In this document: piece after piece, positions 17,138 through 26,542 of the stretch
How the letters are laid out: every line of letters begins with the position of its first letter
Numbering within the stretch: the first letter of the stretch is position 1
Source: Pseudoalteromonas sp. SMS1
Lineage (GTDB): Bacteria; Pseudomonadota; Gammaproteobacteria; Enterobacterales; Alteromonadaceae
Assembly: GCF_021530565.1 (NCBI RefSeq)
Contig: NZ_JAKGBI010000011.1
Span: forward strand, 124,001-188,000
Reading direction: 5' to 3'
DNA: 64,000 bases
Position numbers and translations under genes: made by a program
The notes under the pieces: generated by a model
Databases searched by the model: none
The model's input: only the letters and a program-made list of their open reading frames with translations
What the model was told of the DNA's origin: nothing

Positions 17138-17863
17138 ATGGCACCAGCACCTAAATACGATCAGCAAACTCAGCAAAAAATGATCCTCCAAGCCGCAGAG
17201 CAATGTATTAACGAGTCATCCGTTACCGACTTTACGATGGCCAAAATAGCGCGTGTAGCTGGGCTCTCTATGGGCTCAGTTTATAAATTTGTGCAAAGCA
17301 AAGAAGACATCGTCCTCGCACTGGCTTATCAATCGTTTGTCCATGTATCAAAAATATTTGATCAAGTTTTGGCCCTGCCAATTAGCACGCCAGAGAAAAT
17401 TTTGGCCATCAGTTTGATTGCACCACAACGGTTGCAGTGTTTTGAATTTGATTATGAATTACAAACATATGCCACGAATGAAGCGGTGATCCGAAAAGGC
17501 TCAAGCTATTGGACAAGTAAGATAATCGAAGCCAGTAGCCGCTGTGAAAGCGCATTCAAGCTAGCACTGACCGATGGTATCAACTCTGGTGAGCTCAAGG
17601 ATGTTCCCAATCTTGGCGAGGTCATCGAAGAGATCATCATTAGTGGGTGGGCTATGACAGTGGGCTATGAACAGGTTCAGCGCGTGCAGCAAACTAAGCA
17701 AATTGTTGAGGGCACCGATTCATTGCAACAACCTCTTGAGCTTGAACACCCAATCATTCGAAGCTCCGTGCGTCTTTTGAATAGCTATCCATGGCAAGCG
17801 CCCTTGACGAATGACTCACTCATTAATATTGAGCAACAACTTACCGCGCTAAACTTGCGCTAA
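17138..17863 (+). CDS. TetR-family transcriptional repressor
   Basis: A 241-residue TetR-type regulator. The N-terminal helix-turn-helix is clear: FTMAKIARVAGLSMGSVYKFVQSKEDIV (about 35-62). The larger C-terminal helical domain would bind a ligand. It is the first gene of an efflux operon, with the MFP gene starting 17 bases after its stop, so it very likely represses its own operon through the operator at 17087-17105. The inducing compound cannot be predicted. The ATG at 17138 sits after GGAATAAA. Confidence 0.9.
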   Translation: MAPAPKYDQQTQQKMILQAAEQCINESSVTDFTMAKIARVAGLSMGSVYKFVQSKEDIVLALAYQSFVHVSKIFDQVLALPISTPEKILAISLIAPQRLQCFEFDYELQTYATNEAVIRKGSSYWTSKIIEASSRCESAFKLALTDGINSGELKDVPNLGEVIEEIIISGWAMTVGYEQVQRVQQTKQIVEGTDSLQQPLELEHPIIRSSVRLLNSYPWQAPLTNDSLINIEQQLTALNLR

Positions 17864-17880
17864 CCCTATTTGGAGGCCTT

Positions 17881-18987
17881 ATGAACATGAAACGGTGGTT
17901 AAGTGCCATTTTTATCGTCCTAGTCGTTATCGCTAGTCTAGGTTTTATCAAATTTAAACAAGTACAAGCTGCTATCGCTTTTGGAGAATCTTTCCCTGAG
18001 CCTTCAGCATCAGTAAAAAGTACCTATGCTCAAGCCACTGAACACACTAACTATGTCAAAGTTGTTGGCCAACTGCATGCAAAACAGACAATCACGGTTC
18101 GCAATGAATACTCTGGCCTTATCACTTTTGTGGGCTTTAACCCCGGAGATATCGTAGAAGCGGAACAGGTATTACTTAAATTAGATACAAGTATTGATGA
18201 AGCCAATTTACGCGCAGCTTCCGCGCGCGTTAAACTAGCTCAGTCAACCTACCAACGAGTGGTCAAACTGTTGGCACAAAAGCGCATCAGCCCTGATGAA
18301 GTAGACAAAGCTGAAGCCGATGTTTCGGTTGCCCAGGCTGATGTTCAAAACTTAGAAGCTTTAATTGCAAAAAAAACCATCCGCGCCCCCTTTGCCGGTC
18401 AAACAAGCCTAGATCAATATCAGGCTGGCCAATTTATTGATGTAAACACCCCCATCACATCACTGATTGGTTTAGATGAAACGATTTGGGTAGACTTTCA
18501 AGTACCACAAACACTCACACAACCGCGTTTAGGCAGTACCGTAAATATTACTTTTATTCAAGCTGAGCAAAGCCGTACGCATACCGCGAAGGTGATTGCA
18601 AAAACCCCAAGCTTGGACATCGACTCTCGCCAACAAAGCTACCGCGCGATACTTGCCAACCCAAATAACCAGTACAGTCACAATCAAATGGCGACAGTAT
18701 TAGTGCCCACCGAATATATACAAGCTGTGAGCGTGCCGACCAATGCAATTACGCGTAGTCACTTTGGTGAGTTTGTCTATGTTTTGGAAAAAGATGCACA
18801 GCAGAATTGGCGTGCAAAGCCGATTAAAGTGACCTTGGGCGACAAAGTAAAAGATCATCAAATCGTTTTATCAGGCTTGAACGGCGGCGAGTTTATTGCG
18901 AGTGAAGGCGCCTTTAAGCTCAAAGACAACCTCTTGGTATATATAGAGCAAACCGCTGACAATGCAGACAAAAATGGAGCGCAGTAA
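17881..18987 (+). CDS. RND efflux membrane fusion (periplasmic adaptor) protein
   Basis: A 368-residue HlyD/AcrA-type adaptor that links an inner-membrane RND pump to an outer-membrane channel. It has an N-terminal membrane anchor (WLSAIFIVLVVIASLGFI) and two half-lipoyl segments (VRNEYSGLITFVGFNPGDIV and KKTIRAPFAGQTSL). A short alpha-hairpin lies between them (about 100-160), and a beta-barrel and membrane-proximal domain follow. GGAGG precedes the start. Its TAA stop overlaps the ATG of the pump gene by one base, showing translational coupling. No outer-membrane channel gene follows, so a TolC-like protein from elsewhere must complete the pump. Confidence 0.9.
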   Translation: MNMKRWLSAIFIVLVVIASLGFIKFKQVQAAIAFGESFPEPSASVKSTYAQATEHTNYVKVVGQLHAKQTITVRNEYSGLITFVGFNPGDIVEAEQVLLKLDTSIDEANLRAASARVKLAQSTYQRVVKLLAQKRISPDEVDKAEADVSVAQADVQNLEALIAKKTIRAPFAGQTSLDQYQAGQFIDVNTPITSLIGLDETIWVDFQVPQTLTQPRLGSTVNITFIQAEQSRTHTAKVIAKTPSLDIDSRQQSYRAILANPNNQYSHNQMATVLVPTEYIQAVSVPTNAITRSHFGEFVYVLEKDAQQNWRAKPIKVTLGDKVKDHQIVLSGLNGGEFIASEGAFKLKDNLLVYIEQTADNADKNGAQ

Positions 18988-21900
18988 TGAGTGCTTTACA
19001 TGAAAACAAGCCATCTATGATGGATATTTTCGTTAATCGACCCGTGCTCGCAATTGTACTTTCTTTATTGATTATCTTAGCGGGAATCAATGCTGCAAAA
19101 CAGATCTCAGTGCAGCAATATCCCAAGATAGAGAGTGCATCATTAGTGATCAATACCGTGTACACAGGGGCTGCTGCTGACGTCGTAAAAGGCTATGTCA
19201 CAGAACCTATTGAACGGGTCGCATCGACCGTACCAGGGGTTGATTATGTTGACTCCGTAACCACGTCTGGACTCAGTAAGGTAACGGCTTGGCTCGACCT
19301 AAACCACAATACCACTGATGCATTGGCAGAGCTCACAACCCGACTCAATCAAATAAAGTTTGAGTTACCAACAGGCGCCGAAGACCCCGCAATTGAAATT
19401 GTCCGCGCTGACAGTCCCTACGCTGTATTTTATTTGGATGTCGAGTCTGCTGAGTTACCTCGAAATGAAGTCAGTGACTACTTGGTACGAAATGTTGTTC
19501 CCTCAATGTCTGACATTCCTGGCGTGCAAAAAGTCACCCTTGAAGGAGGTCGAAACCCCGCTATGCGTGTGTGGCTAGATAGCGACAAATTGGCTATTTA
19601 CAACCTCAGTGCCAGTGACGTATTCAGCGCACTGCAATCTAACAATACCATTGCAACGATTGGGTACAGTGAAAACAACCGCCAACGCATCGATTTAATG
19701 GCAAACACTAGCCTCAAAAATGTCGCTGACTTTGAAAACTTAGTCGTTAAAGAGATGGATGGCACACAACTCAAACTGGGCGCAATCGCTAACATTGAGA
19801 TTGGCGAAGCCGAAGGAATGGTGACTGCCAGGTTAGATTATCACGACACCGTTTTTTTGGCGGTATGGGCTTTACCAGGTGCGAACGAAATTAATATCGG
19901 TGACGCACTGTATTCAAAGTTAGATGACATCAACCAAATATTACCCAGTGGCATGAAAATCTCGATTGGATACGATGGCACTTTATACATGCGAGACTCC
20001 ATTAAAGAGATTTTCACCACTCTGGGGGAAACTGTCCTGCTCGTTGGCATTGTCGTTGTGGCCATGATGGGTTCCTTCAGAACTGCGATGGTACCACTTA
20101 TTACTATTCCGATTTCTATCCTTGGTGCCATTGCTGTTATTTATGCAATGGGGTTTTCATTAAACCTACTCACTATTCTGGCCATTGTATTGTCAGTGGG
20201 GCTAGTGGTAGATGATGCGATTGTCGTAGTAGAAAATGTCGCCCGACATATGCGAGAAGGCAAGCCAAGGCTGCAAGCTGCTCTCATCAGTTCTCGGCAG
20301 CTTTTAGTGCCTGTGATTGCGATGACATTGACGCTAGCTGCAGTGTATGCCCCCATCGGCTTCCTAACAGGGTTAACAGGATTCTTATTTCGTGAGTTTG
20401 CATTCACTTTGGCAATCGCAGTACTCATTTCAGGGCTTGTAGCAATTACACTCTCTCCGATCATGAGCGCGTATGTGAACCCTGAAGGCGGTAAAGAAGG
20501 CAAGCTGACGCGTAAAGTCAACAGCTACTTTGATCAACTACAAGCGTTTTACTTTAGAATACTTGATGCGCTTTTCAAACTACGCCCTCAAATATTCTTT
20601 GTCGCTATCATATTTTCACTGCTATCTGTTCCGTTTTATTTGTTATCGCAAAAAGAACTTGCGCCGATTGAAGATCAAAGCAGTATTCAAGTCGTTATTG
20701 AGGCGCCACCTGAGTCCTCTCAAGCCTATACGTCGCTAAAAATGAATGATACGGCACGCGTTATGAATGCAACAGAAGGCGGTCAATTTACTTGGCAAAT
20801 CGTGACCGCGGCGGCGGGATTTGGTGGCGTCGAGTTAGCGCCATTTGAAGCGCGCGAACACTCAGTACATGATCTACTGTTCGACTTGTATGCGAGGTTA
20901 GGCAGTGTTACTGGCCTGAGCCTATTCCCAATTTTACCGGCTTCGCTGCCAACGGCTGGTCAGTTTGATGTCGAGGTGGTGCTACGCGGCAGTGACGATC
21001 CAAAAACAATGAAACTTTATGCGGATCAAATCATTACAAAGGCGAATCAAAGTGGGAACTTTTTATTCGTCAATACGGACTTAAAAATCGACTTGCCACA
21101 AGCCGAACTGAAAATTGATAGAGCGCTAGTCGCTGACTTGGGCCTGAGTCTTTCACAAGTAAATGAACAACTTAGCGTGCTTATGTCAAATAACTTTGTG
21201 AATTACTTCAACAAAGAGGGTAAAGCATACCGTGTTATACCGATTGTCGGTGACGAAGAGCGATACAACCCTGAAGAAATCTTACATATGCAAATTAGAA
21301 CTGACCAAGGTAAGCTTGTACCAATCTCTGCATTTGCCACCCTAGAAACATTTACCAGCCCAAGGGTACTGGGTTCATTTAACCAGCAAAACTCTTTTAG
21401 AATTTTGGCCGGCGTATTACCACATATTACCAAAGAACAAGGCCTGAGTAATATTGAGCAAATCGCGGCAGAAATTTTGCCAGCTCATTACTCTGTCGAC
21501 TATGCAGGAGAATCTAGGCAATTACGCAAAGAAGGTAACACAATGGTCGGCGTACTTTTAGTGGCAATGATAGTCGTCTATTTCTTACTCGCTATTCAGT
21601 TTAATAGCTTTAGAGATCCGCTTGTCGTGCTACTTGGCTGCGCTCCGCTCGCATTGGCAGGTGCACTCATGCTGCCATTTTTATCGCTCACTACGGTCAA
21701 CATTTACAGTCAAATAGGGCTAATTACGTTGATCGGCTTAATTGCTAAAAATGGTATCTTAATCGTAGAGTTTGCTAACCACTTGCAGCTTGAAGGGAAA
21801 AATAAATTCGACGCAGTCAAGGGAGCTGCAGCAACCCGATTGCGCCCTATTCTAATGACAACCGGTGCGACAGTACTTGGTCACTTCCCTTTGGTATTAG

Positions 21901-22085
21901 TGACGGGCGCTGGTGCAGAAGCAAGAAACAGTATTGGTATTATCTTGGTAGCAGGCATGTTAATAGGTACATTTTTTACGTTGATCGTACTGCCTTTACT
22001 CTATGAAAAACTCGCCAAAGACCATCGCGGTGAGATGGAATCAGAGCAAGCATTAACCGATACCCAATTTGCCAACCAAATTTAG
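18987..22085 (+). CDS. RND-family multidrug efflux pump (AcrB-like)
   Basis: A 1032-residue inner-membrane RND transporter, near the usual family length. It starts with the typical MDIFVNRPVLAIVLSLLIILAG first membrane helix and has twelve hydrophobic helices in two sets of six. The paired acidic residues of helix 4 are present (VGLVVDDAIVVVENV), as needed for proton relay. Helices 10-12 carry IGLITLIGLIAKNGILIVEF. It is expected to export hydrophobic compounds using the proton gradient with the adaptor encoded just upstream. The substrate is unknown. The operon is under the TetR gene at its head. Confidence 0.93.
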   Translation: MSALHENKPSMMDIFVNRPVLAIVLSLLIILAGINAAKQISVQQYPKIESASLVINTVYTGAAADVVKGYVTEPIERVASTVPGVDYVDSVTTSGLSKVTAWLDLNHNTTDALAELTTRLNQIKFELPTGAEDPAIEIVRADSPYAVFYLDVESAELPRNEVSDYLVRNVVPSMSDIPGVQKVTLEGGRNPAMRVWLDSDKLAIYNLSASDVFSALQSNNTIATIGYSENNRQRIDLMANTSLKNVADFENLVVKEMDGTQLKLGAIANIEIGEAEGMVTARLDYHDTVFLAVWALPGANEINIGDALYSKLDDINQILPSGMKISIGYDGTLYMRDSIKEIFTTLGETVLLVGIVVVAMMGSFRTAMVPLITIPISILGAIAVIYAMGFSLNLLTILAIVLSVGLVVDDAIVVVENVARHMREGKPRLQAALISSRQLLVPVIAMTLTLAAVYAPIGFLTGLTGFLFREFAFTLAIAVLISGLVAITLSPIMSAYVNPEGGKEGKLTRKVNSYFDQLQAFYFRILDALFKLRPQIFFVAIIFSLLSVPFYLLSQKELAPIEDQSSIQVVIEAPPESSQAYTSLKMNDTARVMNATEGGQFTWQIVTAAAGFGGVELAPFEAREHSVHDLLFDLYARLGSVTGLSLFPILPASLPTAGQFDVEVVLRGSDDPKTMKLYADQIITKANQSGNFLFVNTDLKIDLPQAELKIDRALVADLGLSLSQVNEQLSVLMSNNFVNYFNKEGKAYRVIPIVGDEERYNPEEILHMQIRTDQGKLVPISAFATLETFTSPRVLGSFNQQNSFRILAGVLPHITKEQGLSNIEQIAAEILPAHYSVDYAGESRQLRKEGNTMVGVLLVAMIVVYFLLAIQFNSFRDPLVVLLGCAPLALAGALMLPFLSLTTVNIYSQIGLITLIGLIAKNGILIVEFANHLQLEGKNKFDAVKGAAATRLRPILMTTGATVLGHFPLVLVTGAGAEARNSIGIILVAGMLIGTFFTLIVLPLLYEKLAKDHRGEMESEQALTDTQFANQI

Positions 22086-22102
22086 TATCCCTCCCCTGTT
22101 TT

Positions 22103-22134
22103 CCCTGTTGAATGGCAATCGTTGTTCAACAGGG
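22103..22134. terminator. Hairpin after the RND operon
   Basis: CCCTGTTGAA (22103-22112) and TTCAACAGGG (22125-22134) form a perfect ten-base stem. It begins 18 bases after the pump gene stop. The T-run is missing, but position and stability suggest it ends the efflux operon transcript. Confidence 0.6.
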
Positions 22135-22271
22135 CTACATGATACTCGTTAATCACTCAACACATTCTATTCTGAGCGGGTAACATAAAATAACAAATAT
22201 TTGATTGTACCCAACCCAGCACCTCATAAAATAGCGATAGTTATCATTACGGTTGAAAGGACTTCTCTACC

Positions 22272-22961
22272 ATGAAAATTAAAGCTCTGAGTATCATCGC
22301 TCTAACCGCAACTATAATCGCATGTGGTTCTGATTCATATGATCCAGATTTGCCAGAACCACGGCAAGGGGCAACCACCATCATTGCAACTGGATTTAAC
22401 GTTCAGATATATCAACGAGCTCAAAATTCGGGGATAAGTCTTGACCGGATCGCGCGTGGTACTGAGTATATAGCTAACGAGCGCGTGGCGTTTGATAGTG
22501 TCATTATCGGTATAGATACACAAACTGAATATGTAAACCCCCTTTCCAAACAGAGACGAGTTCGGCCTTTTTCTTTCATTAACACAGCCTATGCCCTGTC
22601 ACCCGTCCCCCCTACTGTAAAACAAAAAATTAAGGCGATTACAATTACATCAGCCTATGACTTGAATGATAAATACCCTGCGGGGCATACTTTAAATGAT
22701 GTATTTGTGGTTACTACAGCAAGTATTGGCAATCATTTCTATGACTATGACGCTGATAAACGCGTCTATTTGACCGTCTCAGAATATGTTGAGAGTAATA
22801 CCCAAAATGAAGCCGCTCACACAGGTTTTGCCTTGGACTTAATGCTCAATACGGCACCGACACTGGCAAGCAGTATGACTTTTTACATTGAGATTGCATT
22901 GGACGATGGTAAAGTCTTTTCTCTCGAAACACCTGAAATCACCTATCAAGGGACACAGTAA
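22272..22961 (+). CDS. Putative lipoprotein (229 aa)
   Basis: A 229-residue predicted lipoprotein (signal MKIKALSIIALTATIIAC, Cys18). The mature part appears beta-rich, with a late segment typical of beta-sandwich envelope proteins (MTFYIEIALDDGKVFSLETPEI). No family is recognised. AAAGGA lies about twelve bases before ATG. It is separated from the efflux operon by a hairpin and has its own hairpin downstream, so it is probably monocistronic. Confidence 0.75.
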   Translation: MKIKALSIIALTATIIACGSDSYDPDLPEPRQGATTIIATGFNVQIYQRAQNSGISLDRIARGTEYIANERVAFDSVIIGIDTQTEYVNPLSKQRRVRPFSFINTAYALSPVPPTVKQKIKAITITSAYDLNDKYPAGHTLNDVFVVTTASIGNHFYDYDADKRVYLTVSEYVESNTQNEAAHTGFALDLMLNTAPTLASSMTFYIEIALDDGKVFSLETPEITYQGTQ

Positions 22962-22976
22962 CAATACCGTGTAAAG

Positions 22977-23004
22977 TCAGGCGGTGGCATCACCCACAGC
23001 CTGA
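22977..23004. terminator. Hairpin after lipoprotein gene
   Basis: TCAGGC and GCCTGA enclose an inner GGTG/CACC pairing, giving a hairpin that starts 16 bases after the lipoprotein stop. There is no clear T-run, so it is a weak terminator call. The rest of 23005-23204 shows nothing recognisable. Confidence 0.45.
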
Positions 23005-23204
23005 TAGTTGCGCTTTAAACAAGTGCGGGTACGGCTAAACTCCACAATAATGCACGTGTTACATCTCGTCCAATTCGATGACGTATGCGCCACACGTGCG
23101 CGCCTTGGTCGGTATATACTGAGCACCTTTGCATAAATGGCCTCAGTAGGTTATCGAATTAAGTTTAAGTCTGGCTTGAAAATACGCATTTAGTGGCAGC
23201 TCAA

Positions 23205-23558
23205 TTATCTATTTTTAAGATACTCTCTCAACGCAATTTGATGCATCTTAATTGTCGTTTCAGATGATGGCAGTGTTTTAAGCCCTTTTTCAGCTAAATG
23301 AAAATCTACTATGTGCATTGGCTCATCAGTATCAACGAGGCCTTCTGTTGAAAATAATTTCGGAGCAGATTCCGCTATATTATCTAACTGGCGTTGTAAA
23401 GCCGCTTGTCGCTTGTTTAGTGACGTCAATTGCGCATTTAACTGGACTTCTCTGTAACTGGTGTCATACGTTGACGATGGCATATCCGCCGCGCTCATGG
23501 TGGCTAAAATATAGCCTGAAAAGCATCCTATAAAATATGCCGTTGCCGTGATCTTCAT
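23205..23558 (-). CDS. Small exported or membrane-anchored coiled-coil protein (117 aa)
   Basis: A 117-residue protein with an N-terminal hydrophobic segment (ITATAYFIGCFSGYILATMSAA) that is either a signal peptide or an anchor. A coiled-coil stretch follows (VQLNAQLTSLNKRQAALQRQLDNI, about 38-62). GAGG lies just upstream of the ATG. It is downstream of, and on the same strand as, the zinc-type TonB receptor, but a terminator lies between them, so it is probably separate. Function unknown. Confidence 0.65.
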   Translation of the reverse strand: MKITATAYFIGCFSGYILATMSAADMPSSTYDTSYREVQLNAQLTSLNKRQAALQRQLDNIAESAPKLFSTEGLVDTDEPMHIVDFHLAEKGLKTLPSSETTIKMHQIALREYLKNR

Positions 23559-23712
23559 GACTTACCTCAGTATAATGTGACCAAAGTATCGTGCCCCGTA
23601 AAGGCTTCACACACTCATATTTGGTCTGCTCTATCGTTGTGAGTGCATTTTGAAGATTCACGTAAACTTTATAACTGCTAGATCTGACAGTTCGAAGAGA
23701 GGGGATGCAAAA

Positions 23713-23735
23713 CGAAAAAGGGGCATGCGCCCCCT
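23713..23735 (-). terminator. Rho-independent terminator of the His-rich TonB receptor
   Basis: On the minus strand, GGGGC and GCCCC form a GC-rich stem with a four-base loop, followed by TTTTTCG. It lies 15 bases after the receptor's stop codon. Confidence 0.8.
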
Positions 23736-23749
23736 AAAGAGAAGTAAAA

Positions 23750-26140
23750 TTAAAAATAGCCCCTCAGGCCTAAAGCAAAACTTCTACCCGGCATGGGCGC
23801 TTTGTCTTTCAAGAATGACGTGTGTACACGCGCTTCAGTGTCTGTCAGGTTGTGTCCCTTCAAATACACTACCCAATCTTGACCAAGTGCTGAGTAATCG
23901 TAGTTCAAGCTCGCGTCAAGCAATGTGTATCCAGGCGTAGACGATTCATGCTCGGCAATATGGGTTTGCTTTTGATATCGCACCACGTCCAAGTTAATTG
24001 TGAATTTATCAAGGTTGTAGCTCAGCTTGGTACCAAACCTAACCGGAGAAACCATCGGTAAATTTTCACCGCTTTTGAGCCTAGCACGCACTATGTCTGC
24101 GAAAAACGTTGCGTTCAAAGCATCTGTTGCTTGCCATGCGAGTTCAGCTTCAAACCCATGTGTAGTGACATCATCTGTTTTAAACACATAAACGGGTAAG
24201 CCATGATCACCTTGCTCGGTTTCACCATGGTCATAGTCATGGTCATGGTCATGGTCATGCCCATCATCGGCCATCAACCCTGTATTTGTTTGGTAATAGT
24301 AATTATCGATCTTGTTATAAAATGCATTAAATACAAAGCCGAAATCACCTTCTAACTTTCGCCATGTTATATCTAAATTATGAGAGCGCTCCAAGTCGAT
24401 ACCCTGAGGGTTTAACTCGAATGTCAGACTATCAGATTTTTGTTTAAACAACGCACCCACTTCATAAGTCCCCGTTCCAATATGAGGCCCGAATGAAAAT
24501 AGCTCTGAAGCAGCTGGCGCACGTTCGGCACGAGCCACGGAAAAACCTATGTTATAACCAGGGTGATAGTCCCAAACAGCCCCTATTGATAAGCTCACTG
24601 GCGTAAACTCATGATCAACATCGAATTTTCTGTCAACCGCAGTCTGGTCATGGTCATGGTCATGGTCATGGTCATGGTCATTATGCCCACCTGCTTGTAG
24701 ATCAGCGCCAGATAAAAGTACATTTGGCGCATCCAAAGTAACGCGCTCCACACGCGCGCCCAATTGCACTAACACCTCTCCAAAGTGACGCTCTTCCATC
24801 AACGCCAGCGCAAATGTTGTACTGACAGATGGCGGGGTGAATGCCTCCGCCCCTTGCGCAGAAAAATCGCTACGCTTGTAATGAACACTCAGGCCGCCAC
24901 GCCAGTCAGCAATGGGTTGATGCATCAAATCTACTCGCGCTTCTTGGCTTTCGTTAGCAAAAAGAGTCCCCACTTCGCCATGTTCTATTTCGCTGTGTTC
25001 ATAATCGGTATAGGCAGCTCGAAAGTTTGCTTCGCTTAGGAATGCATGATCAAAGCTATACTTACCAAGTAGTTGCCAGCGATCTTGACTTAAGTCTGCG
25101 TACACATCTGGCGCTTCGTTACCATGACTATGGCCCGGAATACCGTACTCTCTGGCCATTTTGCCGTAGGATACACCAACATAACCTTGATCAAATAAGT
25201 ACGACGTACCTATAGTTACACCATGCGAGTCTTCAGCGCTATTTTCTACTGTGTAATCTTTAGAAGCGTGCGGCTTATCACCAAGCTCTGCAGGAACAGG
25301 AATTTCATAATCACTCGATTCACGCACAAAACCATCCAAGTGCATCGCAAAATTTCCAGTACCTGTATTTAAGTTTACCGCCGCTAACTTTTGCTTATCG
25401 CCCGTGGCACGCTCAATCAAAAACTCTCCATAGGTATCGCTACTTGTCGGCACTCGCTCGTCAACGACATTTACAACTCCCCCAATCGCACCACTGCCGT
25501 AAAATAAAGTTGCAGGCCCTCTCAGCACTTCAATCTGGGTTGCTGTAATGGATTCCGATGCCACAGAGTGGTCGGGACCCACGCGCGATGCATCACTGAC
25601 ATCAAGACTATTTTGCGTGATCAGCACTCGAGGTCCACTCAAACCTCGGATGACGGGAGTACTTGCTACCTTGGCATGAAAACTCGTATGCACACCAACC
25701 TGCTTAGACAGTGTGTCTCCAAGCGTAGCGGCTTGTTGCGCTTTAAGTGCGTCACCTGACAACACACTCACTGGCATAGACGATTCCATTGACGATGCAT
25801 GAAATGGAGAGGCTTGTATATCAATCACTTCCATCACTGATGTATTTAAAGTAACGGTAATCGTGGCAGCACCTTTTTCATCTTCTTTTACCACTTTATT
25901 CTGATGTGCAAAACCAGCAGCCGTGATATGTAGCTCAACGTCACTGCTTTTATTGGTTTGCAAAGTAAACTGACCATTTTGGTCGGACTTAACAACTTGC
26001 TGACTGCCCATTACTGAAATACTCGCATTGGCAATAGCTGCGCCATTTTGGTCTTGAATTTGACCACTAATATTCTGCGCGTAGGCTTGTACAGAGAGTG
26101 GTGCTATCAAGCCAAGCATCAATGGCGAAAGTTTAAACAT
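23750..26140 (-). CDS. TonB-dependent receptor with His-Asp-rich loops (probable zinc uptake, ZnuD-like)
   Basis: A 796-residue outer-membrane receptor. In order: signal peptide (MFKLSPLMLGLIAPLSVQAYAQ); a carboxypeptidase-regulatory-like domain (about 22-105); a plug domain with VPTSSDTYG, ATLFYGSGAIGGVVNVVDERV; then a 22-strand-type barrel ending in the terminal aromatic ...LRGYF. Two His-Asp repeat blocks lie in predicted surface loops, at about 485-499 and 626-645. Known ZnuD zinc receptors carry similar His-rich loops. A palindrome matching the Zur box lies 22 bases upstream of the start, so repression by Zur with zinc is likely. ATG 26140 gives a proper signal peptide; the open frame extends 36 codons further upstream without one. 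Confidence 0.9.
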   Translation of the reverse strand: MFKLSPLMLGLIAPLSVQAYAQNISGQIQDQNGAAIANASISVMGSQQVVKSDQNGQFTLQTNKSSDVELHITAAGFAHQNKVVKEDEKGAATITVTLNTSVMEVIDIQASPFHASSMESSMPVSVLSGDALKAQQAATLGDTLSKQVGVHTSFHAKVASTPVIRGLSGPRVLITQNSLDVSDASRVGPDHSVASESITATQIEVLRGPATLFYGSGAIGGVVNVVDERVPTSSDTYGEFLIERATGDKQKLAAVNLNTGTGNFAMHLDGFVRESSDYEIPVPAELGDKPHASKDYTVENSAEDSHGVTIGTSYLFDQGYVGVSYGKMAREYGIPGHSHGNEAPDVYADLSQDRWQLLGKYSFDHAFLSEANFRAAYTDYEHSEIEHGEVGTLFANESQEARVDLMHQPIADWRGGLSVHYKRSDFSAQGAEAFTPPSVSTTFALALMEERHFGEVLVQLGARVERVTLDAPNVLLSGADLQAGGHNDHDHDHDHDHDQTAVDRKFDVDHEFTPVSLSIGAVWDYHPGYNIGFSVARAERAPAASELFSFGPHIGTGTYEVGALFKQKSDSLTFELNPQGIDLERSHNLDITWRKLEGDFGFVFNAFYNKIDNYYYQTNTGLMADDGHDHDHDHDYDHGETEQGDHGLPVYVFKTDDVTTHGFEAELAWQATDALNATFFADIVRARLKSGENLPMVSPVRFGTKLSYNLDKFTINLDVVRYQKQTHIAEHESSTPGYTLLDASLNYDYSALGQDWVVYLKGHNLTDTEARVHTSFLKDKAPMPGRSFALGLRGYF
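24225..24260. repeat. Hexanucleotide repeat encoding His-Asp (block 2)
   Basis: Tandem (GGTCAT)-type units, one with a G-to-A change, encode alternating Asp and His on the minus strand. They fall inside the TonB receptor at about residues 627-639. Confidence 0.85.
24645..24682. repeat. Hexanucleotide repeat encoding His-Asp (block 1)
   Basis: About six perfect tandem units of GGTCAT encode alternating Asp and His on the minus strand, at about residues 486-499 of the TonB receptor. Being six bases long, gain or loss of a unit keeps the frame. Confidence 0.9.
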
Positions 26141-26161
26141 AATAATCCCATACGTTATTTT

Positions 26162-26176
26162 TGTTATAATATAACA
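26162..26176. promoter_or_regulatory. Zur-box-like palindrome near the TonB receptor
   Basis: TGTTATAATATAACA is a perfect 7-1-7 palindrome. It matches the core of the gammaproteobacterial Zur site (ATGTTATANTATAACAT). It lies 22 bases upstream of the receptor's ATG and would overlap its promoter. Confidence 0.75.
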
Positions 26177-26370
26177 TATCAACACTAGTGGGTTTGCAAG
26201 CTTTTTTGTCGCGTTTTTTACACCATATAACGAATTAAGTTTTACCAAGAAGCTTGAAAAACTAGAATTACAATTCCTTTAAACATCTAAAATAGAAAAT
26301 TTAATTCATTTTAAATCATACACTTAATAAAATGTTTCAAATTATCGTAGAATTTAAATTGCCTTTATTT

Positions 26371-26385
26371 TGTTACAATATAACA
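26371..26385. promoter_or_regulatory. Second Zur-box-like palindrome near the M3 peptidase
   Basis: TGTTACAATATAACA differs by one base from the first box. The similarity continues into flanking ATATCAACA, so the two sites form a ~25-base direct repeat about 209 bases apart. It lies about 158 bases before the peptidase ATG. Between and around the boxes (26177-26542) there is only AT-rich promoter-like DNA. Confidence 0.65.
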
Positions 26386-26542
26386 TATCAACAAATCACA
26401 AATGGCCGCTTTGCGTTTGAAAAATAAGCAGAGTGCGTTGAACGCGGTTTTCCCAACCAATTCATTCCACGGTCATTGCTAATCAAAAAGCGCGTTATTT
26501 GTGAGTTTTCAATTCAGCACTACAGAATCTCGGAATTAAACT

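Noticed and set aside
24225..24682. Repeats that could suggest a CRISPR or satellite array
   Set aside because: They are six-base coding repeats inside the TonB receptor, with no spacers.
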